Below are positions 8,195 through 16,288 of a DNA stretch of 45,986 bases, piece after piece (within the stretch, counting starts at the first letter, position 1; the number at the start of each line of letters is the position of its first letter). Position numbers and translations under genes: made by a program. Source of the DNA: Pseudomonas fuscovaginae SE-1 (GTDB lineage: Bacteria; Pseudomonadota; Gammaproteobacteria; Pseudomonadales; Pseudomonadaceae); assembly GCF_000364705.1 (NCBI RefSeq), contig NZ_AQOH01000322.1:1-45986 (forward strand), written 5' to 3'. The notes under the pieces are model-generated. The model saw only the letters and a program-made list of their open reading frames with translations, had not been told where the DNA came from and searched no databases.

Positions 8195-8980
8195 TCAGAA
8201 GTGGTACTTGACCAGCAGGCTCGCGGTGTCCTGGTTGGTCTTGAAGGCACCGGAATCCTCGACGCCGTACTTGTTCTTCCAGTAGTCGTACTCGATACCC
8301 ACGTACAACTGTTTTGCGCTCCAGTGCAAGGCCTTGCCCAAGTCGTACTTGATCTGCGGGTTGAAGTGCAGGTTGGCGTGGTAGGTGCCGCGTGAGGTCT
8401 GGTCGTTGTCGACCACCCAGTCCATGAAACCGTCGATCAGCACATTGGAATCGCCCACCGGAATGGTGTAGGACCAGACCGGTGTGATTTGCCAGACGTT
8501 GTCGCCAGGACGGTTGCCTTCGGTCTGGCGCTGGTAGAAGTTCAACTGGAAGTAGTCGAAGCCGGGGATCGCCAGGTCAAAGCCCGGGCCGACCAGATAG
8601 GATTCGTTGTCGCCTTCGCCGAACTCATAGGTGAAGGCCAGGAGGACGTCCTTGATCGGGCCGAATTCGAGCTTCTGGTCGAGGATCTTGCCGAACGACA
8701 GGCGCGGGCTGAACTCGCCATAATAGGTGTTGGGACCGACGTTGCCATCGGCCTTGCCGTTGTAGAAGATCCGGTCGAGGAAGAAGAAGTTGTCACCGTA
8801 TTTCCAGGCGTCGGCGTGCTCGAAGGTGACGGTCTGCTGGATCTGCGGGTTGATCGCGAAATTCTTGCCCCACAGGTAGGTCAGGCTGTTGTTCTGCCAC
8901 TGCAGCAGGTCGTCGGCCACGGCGGTTCCGGTCGACAGCAGTGTCCCCGCGAGCATCAGGCTCGTGCAAATACGTTTCAT
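8195..8980 (-). CDS. OmpK/Tsx-like outer-membrane channel
   Basis: A 261-residue outer-membrane protein of the nucleoside-specific channel-forming (Tsx/OmpK) family. Start chosen at MKRICTSLMLAGTLLSTG because it begins a clear signal peptide (cleavage near TAVA-DDLLQWQNN) and has GGGAG at the right distance; an in-frame upstream extension of 51 codons is Arg-rich and not convincing. The mature protein shows barrel-like alternation, the SLTYLWGKNFAINP and TYYGEFSPRLSFGKI segments, and ends with the barrel-assembly signature aromatic residue (LLVKYHF). As the last gene of the urate cluster, it probably lets purines or allantoin across the outer membrane. That substrate is inferred from context. 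Confidence 0.88.
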   Translation of the reverse strand: MKRICTSLMLAGTLLSTGTAVADDLLQWQNNSLTYLWGKNFAINPQIQQTVTFEHADAWKYGDNFFFLDRIFYNGKADGNVGPNTYYGEFSPRLSFGKILDQKLEFGPIKDVLLAFTYEFGEGDNESYLVGPGFDLAIPGFDYFQLNFYQRQTEGNRPGDNVWQITPVWSYTIPVGDSNVLIDGFMDWVVDNDQTSRGTYHANLHFNPQIKYDLGKALHWSAKQLYVGIEYDYWKNKYGVEDSGAFKTNQDTASLLVKYHF

Positions 8981-9133
8981 AGGGTTGCTCCCAAAGTTAA
9001 GAGGTTCGACGTCGAAGTCGTCCGGCGCTCTGGCGTGGCGCCTTTTTTCGGCTGTAAACGAGAGGGCGCGCAGGATACAGAGGCGCGCCCGGGCTCTCAA
9101 GTCCGCGCGACAAGGCGTCGCCGGGCCGGTCAC

Positions 9134-10489
9134 TCAGTGCGGGTGCACGTGCCCGCTGAGGGTGGCCCGCTCGGCGCCGCCGAGGACGTTGAACAACAGG
9201 TTCAGGGCCACTGCGCTGAGGGTGGCCATGGCGATCCCGCTGTGGGTGATCGGTCCCATCCACTGCGGAAGGTGGGCGAAGAACTCCGGACGGACCACCG
9301 GAATCAGGCCCATGCCGATACTGACGGCCACCAGCAGTTGGTTGCGCCGATCGGAGATGTCGGCTTCCTGGAGGATCTTGATTCCGGTGGCGGCAACCAT
9401 GCCGAACATCGCGATGGCTGCGCCGCCAAGCACCGCCGGTGGAATCGAGGCGACCAGGAAGGCCGCCTTGGGCAGCAGGCTGAGGAGGATCAGGAAACCG
9501 CCGGCGACCAGGGTCACCGAGCGGCAACGCACGCCGGTCATCTGTACCAGGCCGATGTTCTGGGCGAACGAGGAATGGGTGAAGGTGTTGAAAAAGCCGG
9601 CGAAGAACGAGGCACCGGCATCGCACAGCAGGCCGCGCCGCAGCATCCGTGGAGTGACGTCCTGGCCGGTGATCTTGCCCAGGGCGAGGAACATGCCGGT
9701 GGACTCGACGAAGATGATCACCACCACCAGGCACATGGACAGGATCGGCGCGAGATGGAATTGCGGCAGGCCGAAATGCAGCGGCGTGACCACCTTGACC
9801 CAGGGCGCCTGGGCCAGGCCGCCGAGGTCGACCAGGCCGATGACGCCGGACAGCACATAGCCCAGGGCCATGCCGATCAGCACCGAGACATTGACCCAGA
9901 AGCCGCGCATGAAGCGGTTGATCAACAGGATCGTGGCCAGCACCAGGCCGGCGACGGTCAGGTAGATCGGTGAGCCGAACTGCGCCGCGGCGCTGCCGCC
10001 GCCGGCCCAGTTCACCGCCACGGGGAACAGCGAGAGACCGATGGCGGTGATGACCGTGCCGGTGACCAGCGGTGGGAAGAAGCGCACCACCCTGGACATG
10101 AACGGCGCGATCAGCATGCCGAAGAAGCCGGCGGCGATGGTTGCGCCGAAGATCCCGGTCATGCCGATGCCGGGCATGCCGGCCATGGCCACCATGCTGC
10201 CGACGGCGGCGAAGCTGGCGCCCATCATCACCGGCATGCGAATGCCCAGGGGGCCGATGCCGAAGGATTGCACCAGGGTGGCGATGCCGGCCACCAGCAG
10301 GTCGGCGTTGATCAGGAAGGCGATTTCCTCACGACTCAGGCCGGCGGCCTGTCCGATGATCAGCGGTACGGCAACGGCCCCGCCATACATCAGCAGTACG
10401 TGTTGCAGGCCCACCAGGAGCAGCTGCAACAGGGGCAGGCGCTGGATGGCGGGTGCTTCGGGTATGCGCGGTTCGGATAGCTCGGACAT
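9134..10489 (-). CDS. NCS2 (nucleobase:cation symporter-2) permease, urate/xanthine type
   Basis: A 451-residue inner-membrane symporter with about 14 hydrophobic segments. The NCS2 signature QNIGLVQMTG is at about residues 308-317, and the conserved VESTGMFLALGKITG precedes it, so this is the xanthine/urate branch (UapA, UacT, PucJ) rather than the uracil branch. Start taken at MSELSEPRIPEAPAIQ, with GAGGTG nine bases upstream; a longer in-frame opening contains no membrane segment and overlaps a repeat. Co-directional with the urate oxidase gene upstream and the outer-membrane channel downstream, it probably imports urate or xanthine for the pathway encoded around it. Confidence 0.92.
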   Translation of the reverse strand: MSELSEPRIPEAPAIQRLPLLQLLLVGLQHVLLMYGGAVAVPLIIGQAAGLSREEIAFLINADLLVAGIATLVQSFGIGPLGIRMPVMMGASFAAVGSMVAMAGMPGIGMTGIFGATIAAGFFGMLIAPFMSRVVRFFPPLVTGTVITAIGLSLFPVAVNWAGGGSAAAQFGSPIYLTVAGLVLATILLINRFMRGFWVNVSVLIGMALGYVLSGVIGLVDLGGLAQAPWVKVVTPLHFGLPQFHLAPILSMCLVVVIIFVESTGMFLALGKITGQDVTPRMLRRGLLCDAGASFFAGFFNTFTHSSFAQNIGLVQMTGVRCRSVTLVAGGFLILLSLLPKAAFLVASIPPAVLGGAAIAMFGMVAATGIKILQEADISDRRNQLLVAVSIGMGLIPVVRPEFFAHLPQWMGPITHSGIAMATLSAVALNLLFNVLGGAERATLSGHVHPH

Positions 10490-10539
10490 GCAACACCTCG
10501 GAAGTTTTTTATTCTTGTGGTTTGGCGCTGTGTGGTTGC

Positions 10540-10687
10540 TTGTGGCTAGCGGGCTTGTCGGAACGCCGCACCGCCGCTCTCGGCTGCAAGGCAGCCGCAA
10601 ACCTGGGTCCGCGTTCCATCAGCAGTATCGCGTTCATCGGTTTCAGGGGCGCTTCGCGCCCCACGCAGGCAAGCCTGCTCGCCACAA
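10540..10687. repeat. Composite REP-type element with several nested hairpins
   Basis: Outer arms 10540-10557 and 10670-10687 are reverse complements at 16 of 18 positions (GGC-AGC-GGCTTG core). Inside lie further inverted repeats: GGAACGC (10560-10566) with GCGTTCC (10611-10617), GGCTGC/GCAGCC around 10582-10596, and GGGGCGC-TTC-GCGCCCC near 10647-10663. The whole fits between puuD and the NCS2 permease gene. It is longer and more elaborate than the other REP pairs in the window. Confidence 0.7.
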
Positions 10688-10720
10688 GGTCTCATTTCAT
10701 GAAACTTTCAGTCTCTACGA

Positions 10721-12031
10721 CTAGTTGGTACGTGCCCCCTGGTTGATCCAGGCGCCGATCAGGTCACGTTCCTGCTGGGTCATCTGGGTGATGTTGCCCA
10801 GAGGCATGATCTGGGTCGTGACGGCCTGTGCCTGGATGCGCGGGGCCAGTTGCCGGATCTGTTGTGGCGTGTCGAACATGATCCCTGCCGGCGCGCTGCT
10901 GAACAACGGGCTGGTGGGCTTGGCCGAGTGGCAGACCGCGCACCGTTCCTGAATCACGCTATGTACCTTGTCGAAGGCCACCGCGTCTGCCGCTGGCGTT
11001 GTCGCCGTAGCCGCTGCCGCCGGAGTGTTCGGCTCAGCCGACGGAGCCGGCTTGAGGCCGCCACCGAGGGCGGTTTCCGGCAGGGGCTGGTACTCGATCT
11101 TCGCTGGCGTCTTGGCCACTTCGGGAGGAGCCGGGTTCGACGCCGGGCCGGTGACGTAGGCCAGGCAGATCATGCCCAGTGCCGCGACCGGCAGGGTCCA
11201 GGCGAATTTCTGGCTGTCGTGGCGGGTGTTGAAGTAGTGCCGCACCAATACCGCCAGTACCGCGATTCCGGCCAGGATCAGCCAGTTGTACGAGCTGCCG
11301 TAGGTGCTCGGGAAGTGGTTGCTGATCATGATGAACAGCACTGGCAGGGTGAAGTAGTTGTTGTGCCGCGAACGCAGCAGGCCCTTGGCCGGCAGGGCCG
11401 GGTCCGGCGTGCGGTTCTCGGCGATGGCCGCCACCAGGGCCCGTTGGGCCGGCATGATGATGCGGAACACGTTGCCGACCATGATGGTGCCGATGATCGC
11501 GCCGACGTGCAGATAGGCCCCACGCCCGCTGAATACCTTGCTCAGGCCGTAGGCCGCGGCGATCAGCAGGAGGAACAGGATCAGGCCAAGCAGTGCCGGG
11601 CGCTTGCCCAGCGGCGAGTCGCAAAGGAAGTCATAGACGAACCAGCCGGCGACGAGCGCGCCGATGCCGATGGCGATCCCTTCGCCGCCACTCAGGCCGC
11701 TGCCGGGGGCGACCAGGTAGAGCAGCGGGTTGGAGTAGAACACCACGCACAGCAGGGCGATGCCTGACATCCAGGTGAAGTAGGCTTCCCATTTGAACCA
11801 GTGCAGGTTCTCCGGCATGCTCGGTGGCGCCAGCTTGTACTTTTCCAGGTGGTAGATACCGCCGCCGTGGATGGCCCAGAGGTCGCCGGCCAGGCCGTCC
11901 CTGGGGTTGACCCGGTTGAGGTTGTTTTCCAGCCAGACGAAATAGAACGAAGCGCCGATCCAGGCGACGCCGGTGATCATGTGAACCCAGCGCACGCTCA
12001 GGTTCAGCCATTCCAACAGATGTGCTTCCAC
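10721..12031 (-). CDS. puuD: Urate hydroxylase, membrane-bound, with cytochrome c domain (PuuD)
   Basis: A 436-residue inner-membrane enzyme that oxidises urate to 5-hydroxyisourate, replacing soluble uricase in many proteobacteria. The N-terminal about 300 residues hold eight or so membrane helices with conserved HMITGVAWIGASFYFVWLEN at the start and RHNNYFTLPVLFIMISNHFP in the middle. A Pro/Ala-rich linker (residues about 305-350) leads to a C-terminal cytochrome c domain with the haem motif C364-A-V-C367-H368 and a likely axial Met near 409 (TQIMPLGNITQM). Electrons would pass to the respiratory chain. It lies between allA and the urate-type permease in one orientation. Family and reaction are secure; membrane orientation was not assessed. 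Confidence 0.95.
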   Translation of the reverse strand: MEAHLLEWLNLSVRWVHMITGVAWIGASFYFVWLENNLNRVNPRDGLAGDLWAIHGGGIYHLEKYKLAPPSMPENLHWFKWEAYFTWMSGIALLCVVFYSNPLLYLVAPGSGLSGGEGIAIGIGALVAGWFVYDFLCDSPLGKRPALLGLILFLLLIAAAYGLSKVFSGRGAYLHVGAIIGTIMVGNVFRIIMPAQRALVAAIAENRTPDPALPAKGLLRSRHNNYFTLPVLFIMISNHFPSTYGSSYNWLILAGIAVLAVLVRHYFNTRHDSQKFAWTLPVAALGMICLAYVTGPASNPAPPEVAKTPAKIEYQPLPETALGGGLKPAPSAEPNTPAAAATATTPAADAVAFDKVHSVIQERCAVCHSAKPTSPLFSSAPAGIMFDTPQQIRQLAPRIQAQAVTTQIMPLGNITQMTQQERDLIGAWINQGARTN

Positions 12032-12216
12032 AGTCTTTACCTCTCTCCCGTCGCACTTTTTGCAGAGCGATCGGGCCTTTTCTTATTTGGAGACGGTGTG
12101 AAAACGTAGCGAGCGATGGCAGGTTGGGATGAAAGCCGTCGCGAAGTCCCGGGCGACAGCGGTCACCGGGTATTCCGGGGCGGTGTTCAGCGCAGCCTTG
12201 CCTGGCACAAAAGTCT

Positions 12217-12729
12217 TCACTCCGTCCGCTGGTGGGGGGCGAGGATCAACCGCTCATCCTCTGTGAAAAAATGCTCGTCGCAGTTGTTACCGCTGCCACT
12301 GCGATCAACCACCAGGAAGTCATCCCGCTTTTCGATCGTCAGGACCGGATGGTGCCAGACGCCGCGATGGTAATTTATGCCCTGCCTGCCATTGGTGATG
12401 AAGGCACGGACGAGACCCGATACAGGTGCATCGCCAAGTGGCGCGACCACGATCAGAAAGGGGTTGCCGAGCAGCGGGACGAAAGCCTGGCTGCCCAGCG
12501 GATGGCGTTCGAGCATGCGGATGGTCAGCGGCATGTCCAGCGCGTCGGCGCGGAAGATGCTGATGATCGCCTTGTCGTCGGGCGTCGCGGTTTCTACCGT
12601 GGCCAGGCGATGGAAGCGCTGGGTCGAACCGTTGTTGATCATGAAGTGATCGCTGCCGTCGGTTTCGATCACGTCACCGAAAGGGGCGAAGGCTTCTTTG
12701 GTCAGCGGTTCAATCGTCAGTGTGCGCAT
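12217..12729 (-). CDS. allA: Ureidoglycolate lyase
   Basis: A 170-residue cytoplasmic cupin-like enzyme that splits ureidoglycolate to glyoxylate and urea, the last step of allantoin breakdown. It opens MRTLTIEPLTKEAFAPFGDV, the usual start of AllA proteins. Other family signatures are NNGSTQRFHRLA, LERHPLGSQAFVPL and GINYHRGVWHHPVL. An in-frame upstream stretch of 45 codons is low-complexity and runs into a REP repeat, so I rejected it as coding. The gene is followed 185 bp later by puuD and preceded by alc with a REP doublet between them. Confidence 0.93.
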   Translation of the reverse strand: MRTLTIEPLTKEAFAPFGDVIETDGSDHFMINNGSTQRFHRLATVETATPDDKAIISIFRADALDMPLTIRMLERHPLGSQAFVPLLGNPFLIVVAPLGDAPVSGLVRAFITNGRQGINYHRGVWHHPVLTIEKRDDFLVVDRSGSGNNCDEHFFTEDERLILAPHQRTE

Positions 12730-12787
12730 GCTGTTCTTCTGTTCTCGAATTCGTAGGTTCGTGCGTGTGCTTGCTCTATCGCTTTTC

Positions 12788-12877
12788 TGTGGAAGCCGGC
12801 TTGCTGGCGGTGGCGGTGTGTGAGTCGACGAAGATATCGACTGTCCGATCGCTATCGTCAGCAAGCCGGCTCCAACA
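12788..12877. repeat. REP inverted pair between alc and allA
   Basis: Arms 12788-12809 and 12856-12877 match as reverse complements at 19 of 22 positions and contain AGCCGGCTTGCTG, the same core as the pair at 40081-40176. It sits inside the presumed operon, between two co-directional genes, where it may stabilise or tune the transcript. Confidence 0.8.
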
Positions 12878-12888
12878 AGGAGCGCGTG

Positions 12889-13884
12889 TTACTTGGCGAC
12901 CTTGCCCAACAGGCGCAGGCGGCTCACGCCACCATCCGGGAACACGTTCAGGCGGATGTGGGTGATCGGGCCAAGGGCCTTGATCTGTTCGACGAAGGTG
13001 TGCTCGGCGTGCATCTCCAGCTTCTGGCTCGGCAGCAGTTCGCGCCAGAACAGGCTCTGGGTCTCGATCTGGCTGTCGGTACCCCCCTTGACGTAGGCAG
13101 CCTGGATCGAGCAGCTGTCCGGGTAGTTGCCCTTGAAGTGCAGGGTGTCGACGATGATCTTCTCGATCTCGCCTGGATGGCCGAGGGCGACGATCACCCA
13201 GTCATTGCCCGGTGTGCGACGGCGTGCGGTTTCCCAGCCGTCGCCCATGTTGACGCCACGGCCGGGGTTGAGAATGTTGCTCATGCGGCCGAAGTGTTCG
13301 TCGGAGCAGGCCAGGGCGCGGCCGCCGTTCAGCGCGGCGGCGAGGTCGACCTGCTCGTTGTCGCCCACCGCCGACCAGTCGCGGTACGGAATGCCGTGAA
13401 CGCGCAGGCGTGCCACGCCGCCGTCCGGGTAGATATTGAAGCGTAGGTGGCTGAAATGCTGCTCGTGGCTGATTTCATGGTAGTGGTGGCTGTTGCCCTG
13501 CAATTCGACGGCCGGCAGCACTTCGACCCACTGGGTGTTTTCGTCCGGCTCGCCTTCGCTCAGGAAGCAGGCTTCCAGAGAGGCCGAGGGTGGGTAGTTG
13601 CCGGTGAAGAACGAGGTGTCGATGTCCACGCCCTTGATCGAGCCGGGCACGCCCAGACGGATCACCGCGCTGTCGTAGCCTTCGAAGCGCTTGCGGCGCG
13701 ATTCCCAGCCATCCATCCACTTGCCGTTGTCATCGAACACGCCTTCCTTCCACACGGCCGGGGTGGGTTGGAACAGGCGGTTGGCATCGGCGAACCAGTC
13801 GTCGGTGACGGAAATGATCCGGGTGCCCAGGCGGGCGTCGGCCAGGTTGACGAACTTTTCGAAAGGTGCGGCGTAAGCTTTCAT
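12889..13884 (-). CDS. alc: Allantoicase
   Basis: A 331-residue cytoplasmic enzyme that hydrolyses allantoate to ureidoglycolate and urea. Two copies of the allantoicase fold are visible: GVDIDTSFFTGNYPPSASLE near residue 85 and KIIVDTLHFKGNYPDSCSIQ near residue 250, each followed by a WVEVLPA or WRELLPS strand and a THIRLNVFPDGG-type block. Length is typical (330-340). It lies 78 bp after uraD. The reaction follows from strong family identity. Confidence 0.95.
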   Translation of the reverse strand: MKAYAAPFEKFVNLADARLGTRIISVTDDWFADANRLFQPTPAVWKEGVFDDNGKWMDGWESRRKRFEGYDSAVIRLGVPGSIKGVDIDTSFFTGNYPPSASLEACFLSEGEPDENTQWVEVLPAVELQGNSHHYHEISHEQHFSHLRFNIYPDGGVARLRVHGIPYRDWSAVGDNEQVDLAAALNGGRALACSDEHFGRMSNILNPGRGVNMGDGWETARRRTPGNDWVIVALGHPGEIEKIIVDTLHFKGNYPDSCSIQAAYVKGGTDSQIETQSLFWRELLPSQKLEMHAEHTFVEQIKALGPITHIRLNVFPDGGVSRLRLLGKVAK

Positions 13885-13962
13885 TTTTCTTGTCTGCCTC
13901 TGAGCGAGTGGCTGGGAATGTCTGCCTGGCCCTGGACACCTGCGGCACCCGGGCCCGGCGCG

Positions 13963-14478
13963 TTACAGGTTCTGCAGGCGGAACAGGGCGATCCTGTTGA
14001 TTTCGGCCAGGGCGCACTTGAACTCGGTGTCCACCGGGTTGTGGATGCGGGTTTCGAACGCGGCGAGGATCTGGTGCCGGTCGCTGCCCTTGACCGCCAT
14101 GATGAACGGAAACCTGAACTTGGCCTTGTAGGCTTCGTTCAGCTCGGTGAAGCGCTGGAACTCTTCGGCCGTGCATTGGTGAATACCGGCGCCGGCCTGT
14201 TCGTGGGTGCTGGCTTCGGTCAGTTGGCCCTGGATCGCGGCCTTGCCGGCCAGGTCCGGGTGGGCGTTGATCAGGGCCAGTTGACTGGCGTGATCGGCGC
14301 TCAACAGGATGTCGCTCATGCGCTGATGCAGGGTCTCGATCTGGTCGAGCGTCGCGTCCTGGCCCAGGTCGAAGGCCTTTTCGGCCACCCATGGCGAGTG
14401 TTCGTAGATGTCGCCGAAGGCCGCGACGAAGGCCGCGCGGTCCAGGGTCGACGGCTTGAGGGTCCGGAACGCGCTCAT
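13963..14478 (-). CDS. uraD: 2-oxo-4-hydroxy-4-carboxy-5-ureidoimidazoline (OHCU) decarboxylase
   Basis: A 171-residue cytoplasmic enzyme that decarboxylates OHCU to (S)-allantoin. The catalytic His motif is present as LINAHPDLAGKAA, followed by the family AGIHQCTAEEFQRFTELNEAY and the KFRFPFIMAVKG block that lines the active site. Length matches the single-domain enzyme. The start codon overlaps the stop of puuE by four bases (ATGA), so translation is probably coupled. Confidence 0.95.
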   Translation of the reverse strand: MSAFRTLKPSTLDRAAFVAAFGDIYEHSPWVAEKAFDLGQDATLDQIETLHQRMSDILLSADHASQLALINAHPDLAGKAAIQGQLTEASTHEQAGAGIHQCTAEEFQRFTELNEAYKAKFRFPFIMAVKGSDRHQILAAFETRIHNPVDTEFKCALAEINRIALFRLQNL

Positions 14479-15401
14479 TGCGCCGGCTCCTGGTAAGGGT
14501 GGGTGCTGTGCCAGTGGCGGGCGATGTCGACCCGGCGGGCGAACCAGACCTGGTCGAAGCCTTTCACGTACTCGAGGAAGCGTTGCAGCGCGGCCAGGCG
14601 CGCCGGGCGTCCGATCAGTCGGCAGTGCAGGCCGATGGAGAGCATTTTCGGCGACTCGGCGCCCTCGGCGTAGAGCACGTCGAAGGCGTCCTTGAGGTAT
14701 TGGTAGAAGTCGTCGCCCTGGTTGAAGCCTTGCACCTGGGTGAAGCGCATGTCGTTGGTGTCGAGGGTGTAGGGAATCACCAGGTGCGGCTTGCCGGTCG
14801 GATTGTTCGGTTCCCAGTAGGGCAGGTCGTCGTCATAGGTGTCCGAGTCGTAGAGGAAGCCGCCTTCCTCCATCACCAGCCGGCGGGTGTTCGGGCCGGT
14901 GCGGCCGGTGTACCAGCCCAGCGGGCGTTCGCCGGTGATGTCGGTGAGGATGCGGATGGCTTCGAGCAGGTGCTCGCGCTCCTGCGCCTCGTCCATGTAC
15001 TGGTAGTCGATCCAGCGATAGCCGTGGCTGCAGATCTCGTGACCGGCCTCGACCATCGCTCGGATGACGTCCGGGTGGCGCTGGGCGGCCATGGCCACGG
15101 CGAAGATGGTCAGCGGGATGTCGAGCTGCTTGAACAGCTTGAGGATCCGCCACACGCCGGCACGGCTGCCATACTCGTAGAGTGATTCCATGCTCATGTT
15201 GCGCTGGCCCTGCAGGGGTTGCGCCGCGACCATCTCCGACAGGAAGGCTTCGGACTCCTTGTCGCCGTGCAGGATGTTGCGCTCGCCGCCTTCCTCGTAA
15301 TTGAGCACGAAGGACAAGGCGATACGGGCATTGCCCGGCCAGCGGGGATGAGGAGGGTTACTGCCGTAACCGATCAGGTCGCGTGGGTAGTCAGCGCTCA
15401 C
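14475..15401 (-). CDS. puuE: Allantoinase, polysaccharide-deacetylase-like (PuuE)
   Basis: A 308-residue metal-independent allantoinase of the NodB-like deacetylase fold that hydrolyses (S)-allantoin to allantoate. Family markers are YPRDLIGYGSNPPHPRWPG at the start, FVLNYEEGGERNILHGD, the GHEICSHGYRWIDYQ strand and the PLGWYTGRTGPNTRRL block. Length fits the family. It is the first gene on the minus strand of the urate cluster and faces uraH across a 407-bp divergent region, which holds TTGTATACAA-type sites. Confidence 0.95.
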   Translation of the reverse strand: MSADYPRDLIGYGSNPPHPRWPGNARIALSFVLNYEEGGERNILHGDKESEAFLSEMVAAQPLQGQRNMSMESLYEYGSRAGVWRILKLFKQLDIPLTIFAVAMAAQRHPDVIRAMVEAGHEICSHGYRWIDYQYMDEAQEREHLLEAIRILTDITGERPLGWYTGRTGPNTRRLVMEEGGFLYDSDTYDDDLPYWEPNNPTGKPHLVIPYTLDTNDMRFTQVQGFNQGDDFYQYLKDAFDVLYAEGAESPKMLSIGLHCRLIGRPARLAALQRFLEYVKGFDQVWFARRVDIARHWHSTHPYQEPAQ

Positions 15402-15479
15402 TGCAGTCTTCCTTCTTGTTCGTGGTGACGGTTGCGTGGCGCCCCGTTCGGGTTGGGTGGCGTCACGGCGATGAAGTGA

Positions 15480-15489
15480 TTGTATACAA
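15480..15489. promoter_or_regulatory. TTGTATACAA operator near puuE
   Basis: A perfect 10-bp palindrome about 80 bp upstream of the puuE start. The same sequence recurs at 18474-18483 and, with one change, at 15663-15672. The form TTGTATACAA is typical of GntR-type regulators; the regulator is not in this window. Confidence 0.6.
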
Positions 15490-15662
15490 CTTTATCACCG
15501 GTTTGTAAGTCGGTTTTTTCAAACTGCTGCCGATCCTACCTGTTCTGTTCGTCACTTAAAACCTGTCTGATCGGTCAGTTAATGGATTCAAGGTCGGCTA
15601 TTTACCGGGCTTCTGTCAAGGTTGATAGCGACGGATGGTTGCGCGGAGAGGCGCAAAATTTA

Positions 15663-15672
15663 TTGTGTACAA
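15663..15672. promoter_or_regulatory. TTGTGTACAA operator variant upstream of uraH
   Basis: One mismatch from the palindrome at 15480, embedded in ATTGTGTACAAT, about 140 bp before the uraH start. Spacing between the two sites is 183 bp, which would allow one regulator to act on both divergent transcripts or form a loop. Confidence 0.5.
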
Positions 15673-15808
15673 TTTCTTTTAAAAGTGTCTTAATCATTTC
15701 GTCGCCAGATCGCCGGGACATTTTCCGGTCATCCGGCTCTCCTTCATCCACTGACTCCGGGAGGCGCGAAACCCGGTCTGCCGCAGGGCGGGCGGGTACG
15801 CAGAAGCA

Positions 15809-16162
15809 ATGGGACGTTTGACTACGCATGTTTTGGATGCCGCGCACGGCTGCCCGGGCAGCTCGATCACGGTCGAGCTGTATCGGGTCGAAGGCGCCGG
15901 GCTGGAGCTGGTTGCCACGGCCGTGACCAATAGCGACGGCCGTTGCGATACGCCGCTGCTGCGGGGCGATGACTACCGATCCGGGGTTTATCAGTTGCAG
16001 TTCCATGCCGGTGACTACTATCGGGCCCGTGGCGTGACGCTGCCGGAGCCGGCCTTTCTCGATGTGGTGGTGCTGCGCTTCGGCATCAGCGCCGAGCAGG
16101 AGCATTACCACGTTCCCTTGCTGATTTCGCCCTACAGCTATTCGACCTATAGAGGAAGTTAG
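15809..16162 (+). CDS. uraH: 5-Hydroxyisourate hydrolase (transthyretin-like)
   Basis: A 117-residue hydrolase that converts 5-hydroxyisourate to OHCU, between the PuuD and UraD steps. The catalytic features of HIU hydrolases are all present: His in LTTHVLDAAHGCPG at the N-terminus, Arg in GRCDTPLL, and the C-terminal tetrapeptide YRGS. No signal peptide, so cytoplasmic. It is divergent from the rest of the pathway and ends before a clear terminator. The Shine-Dalgarno is weak (GCAGAAGCA before ATG). Confidence 0.95.
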   Translation: MGRLTTHVLDAAHGCPGSSITVELYRVEGAGLELVATAVTNSDGRCDTPLLRGDDYRSGVYQLQFHAGDYYRARGVTLPEPAFLDVVVLRFGISAEQEHYHVPLLISPYSYSTYRGS

Positions 16163-16203
16163 ATCCTCCCAGGCACTGCGTAACCACTTCTTCGGTTCCT
16201 CTT

Positions 16204-16228
16204 GCCCGCCCACACTGCGGGCTTTTTT
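16204..16228 (+). terminator. Rho-independent terminator after uraH
   Basis: GCCCGC (16204-16209), seven-base loop, GCGGGC (16217-16222), then TTTTTT. It is 42 bp past the uraH stop. Confidence 0.8.
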
Positions 16229-16242
16229 ATGCCCGGGTTTTG

Positions 16243-16264
16243 TGCGAGCGGGCTTGCCCGCGAA
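16243..16264. repeat. Single REP unit
   Basis: Matches the common Pseudomonas REP form, GCGAGCGGGCTTGCCCGCGA, itself nearly palindromic (GCGGGCTTGCCCGC). It lies between the convergent uraH and LysE-family genes. Confidence 0.75.
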
Positions 16265-16288
16265 AAGGCCGTTACGCCGTGCCGCGAT

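Larger units (their letters stand above)
15402..15808. promoter_or_regulatory. Divergent regulatory region between puuE and uraH
   Basis: About 400 bp. It is more AT-rich than its surroundings and contains two related palindromic sites (15480-15489 and 15663-15672) near the two ends. I did not find sigma70 boxes clear enough to name. The stretch 15480-15821 reads open on the plus strand but lacks coding character. Confidence 0.65.

Noticed and set aside
12080..12216. Possible small gene or leader between puuD and allA
   Set aside because: No RBS plus start with convincing codon use; left as an unassigned spacer.
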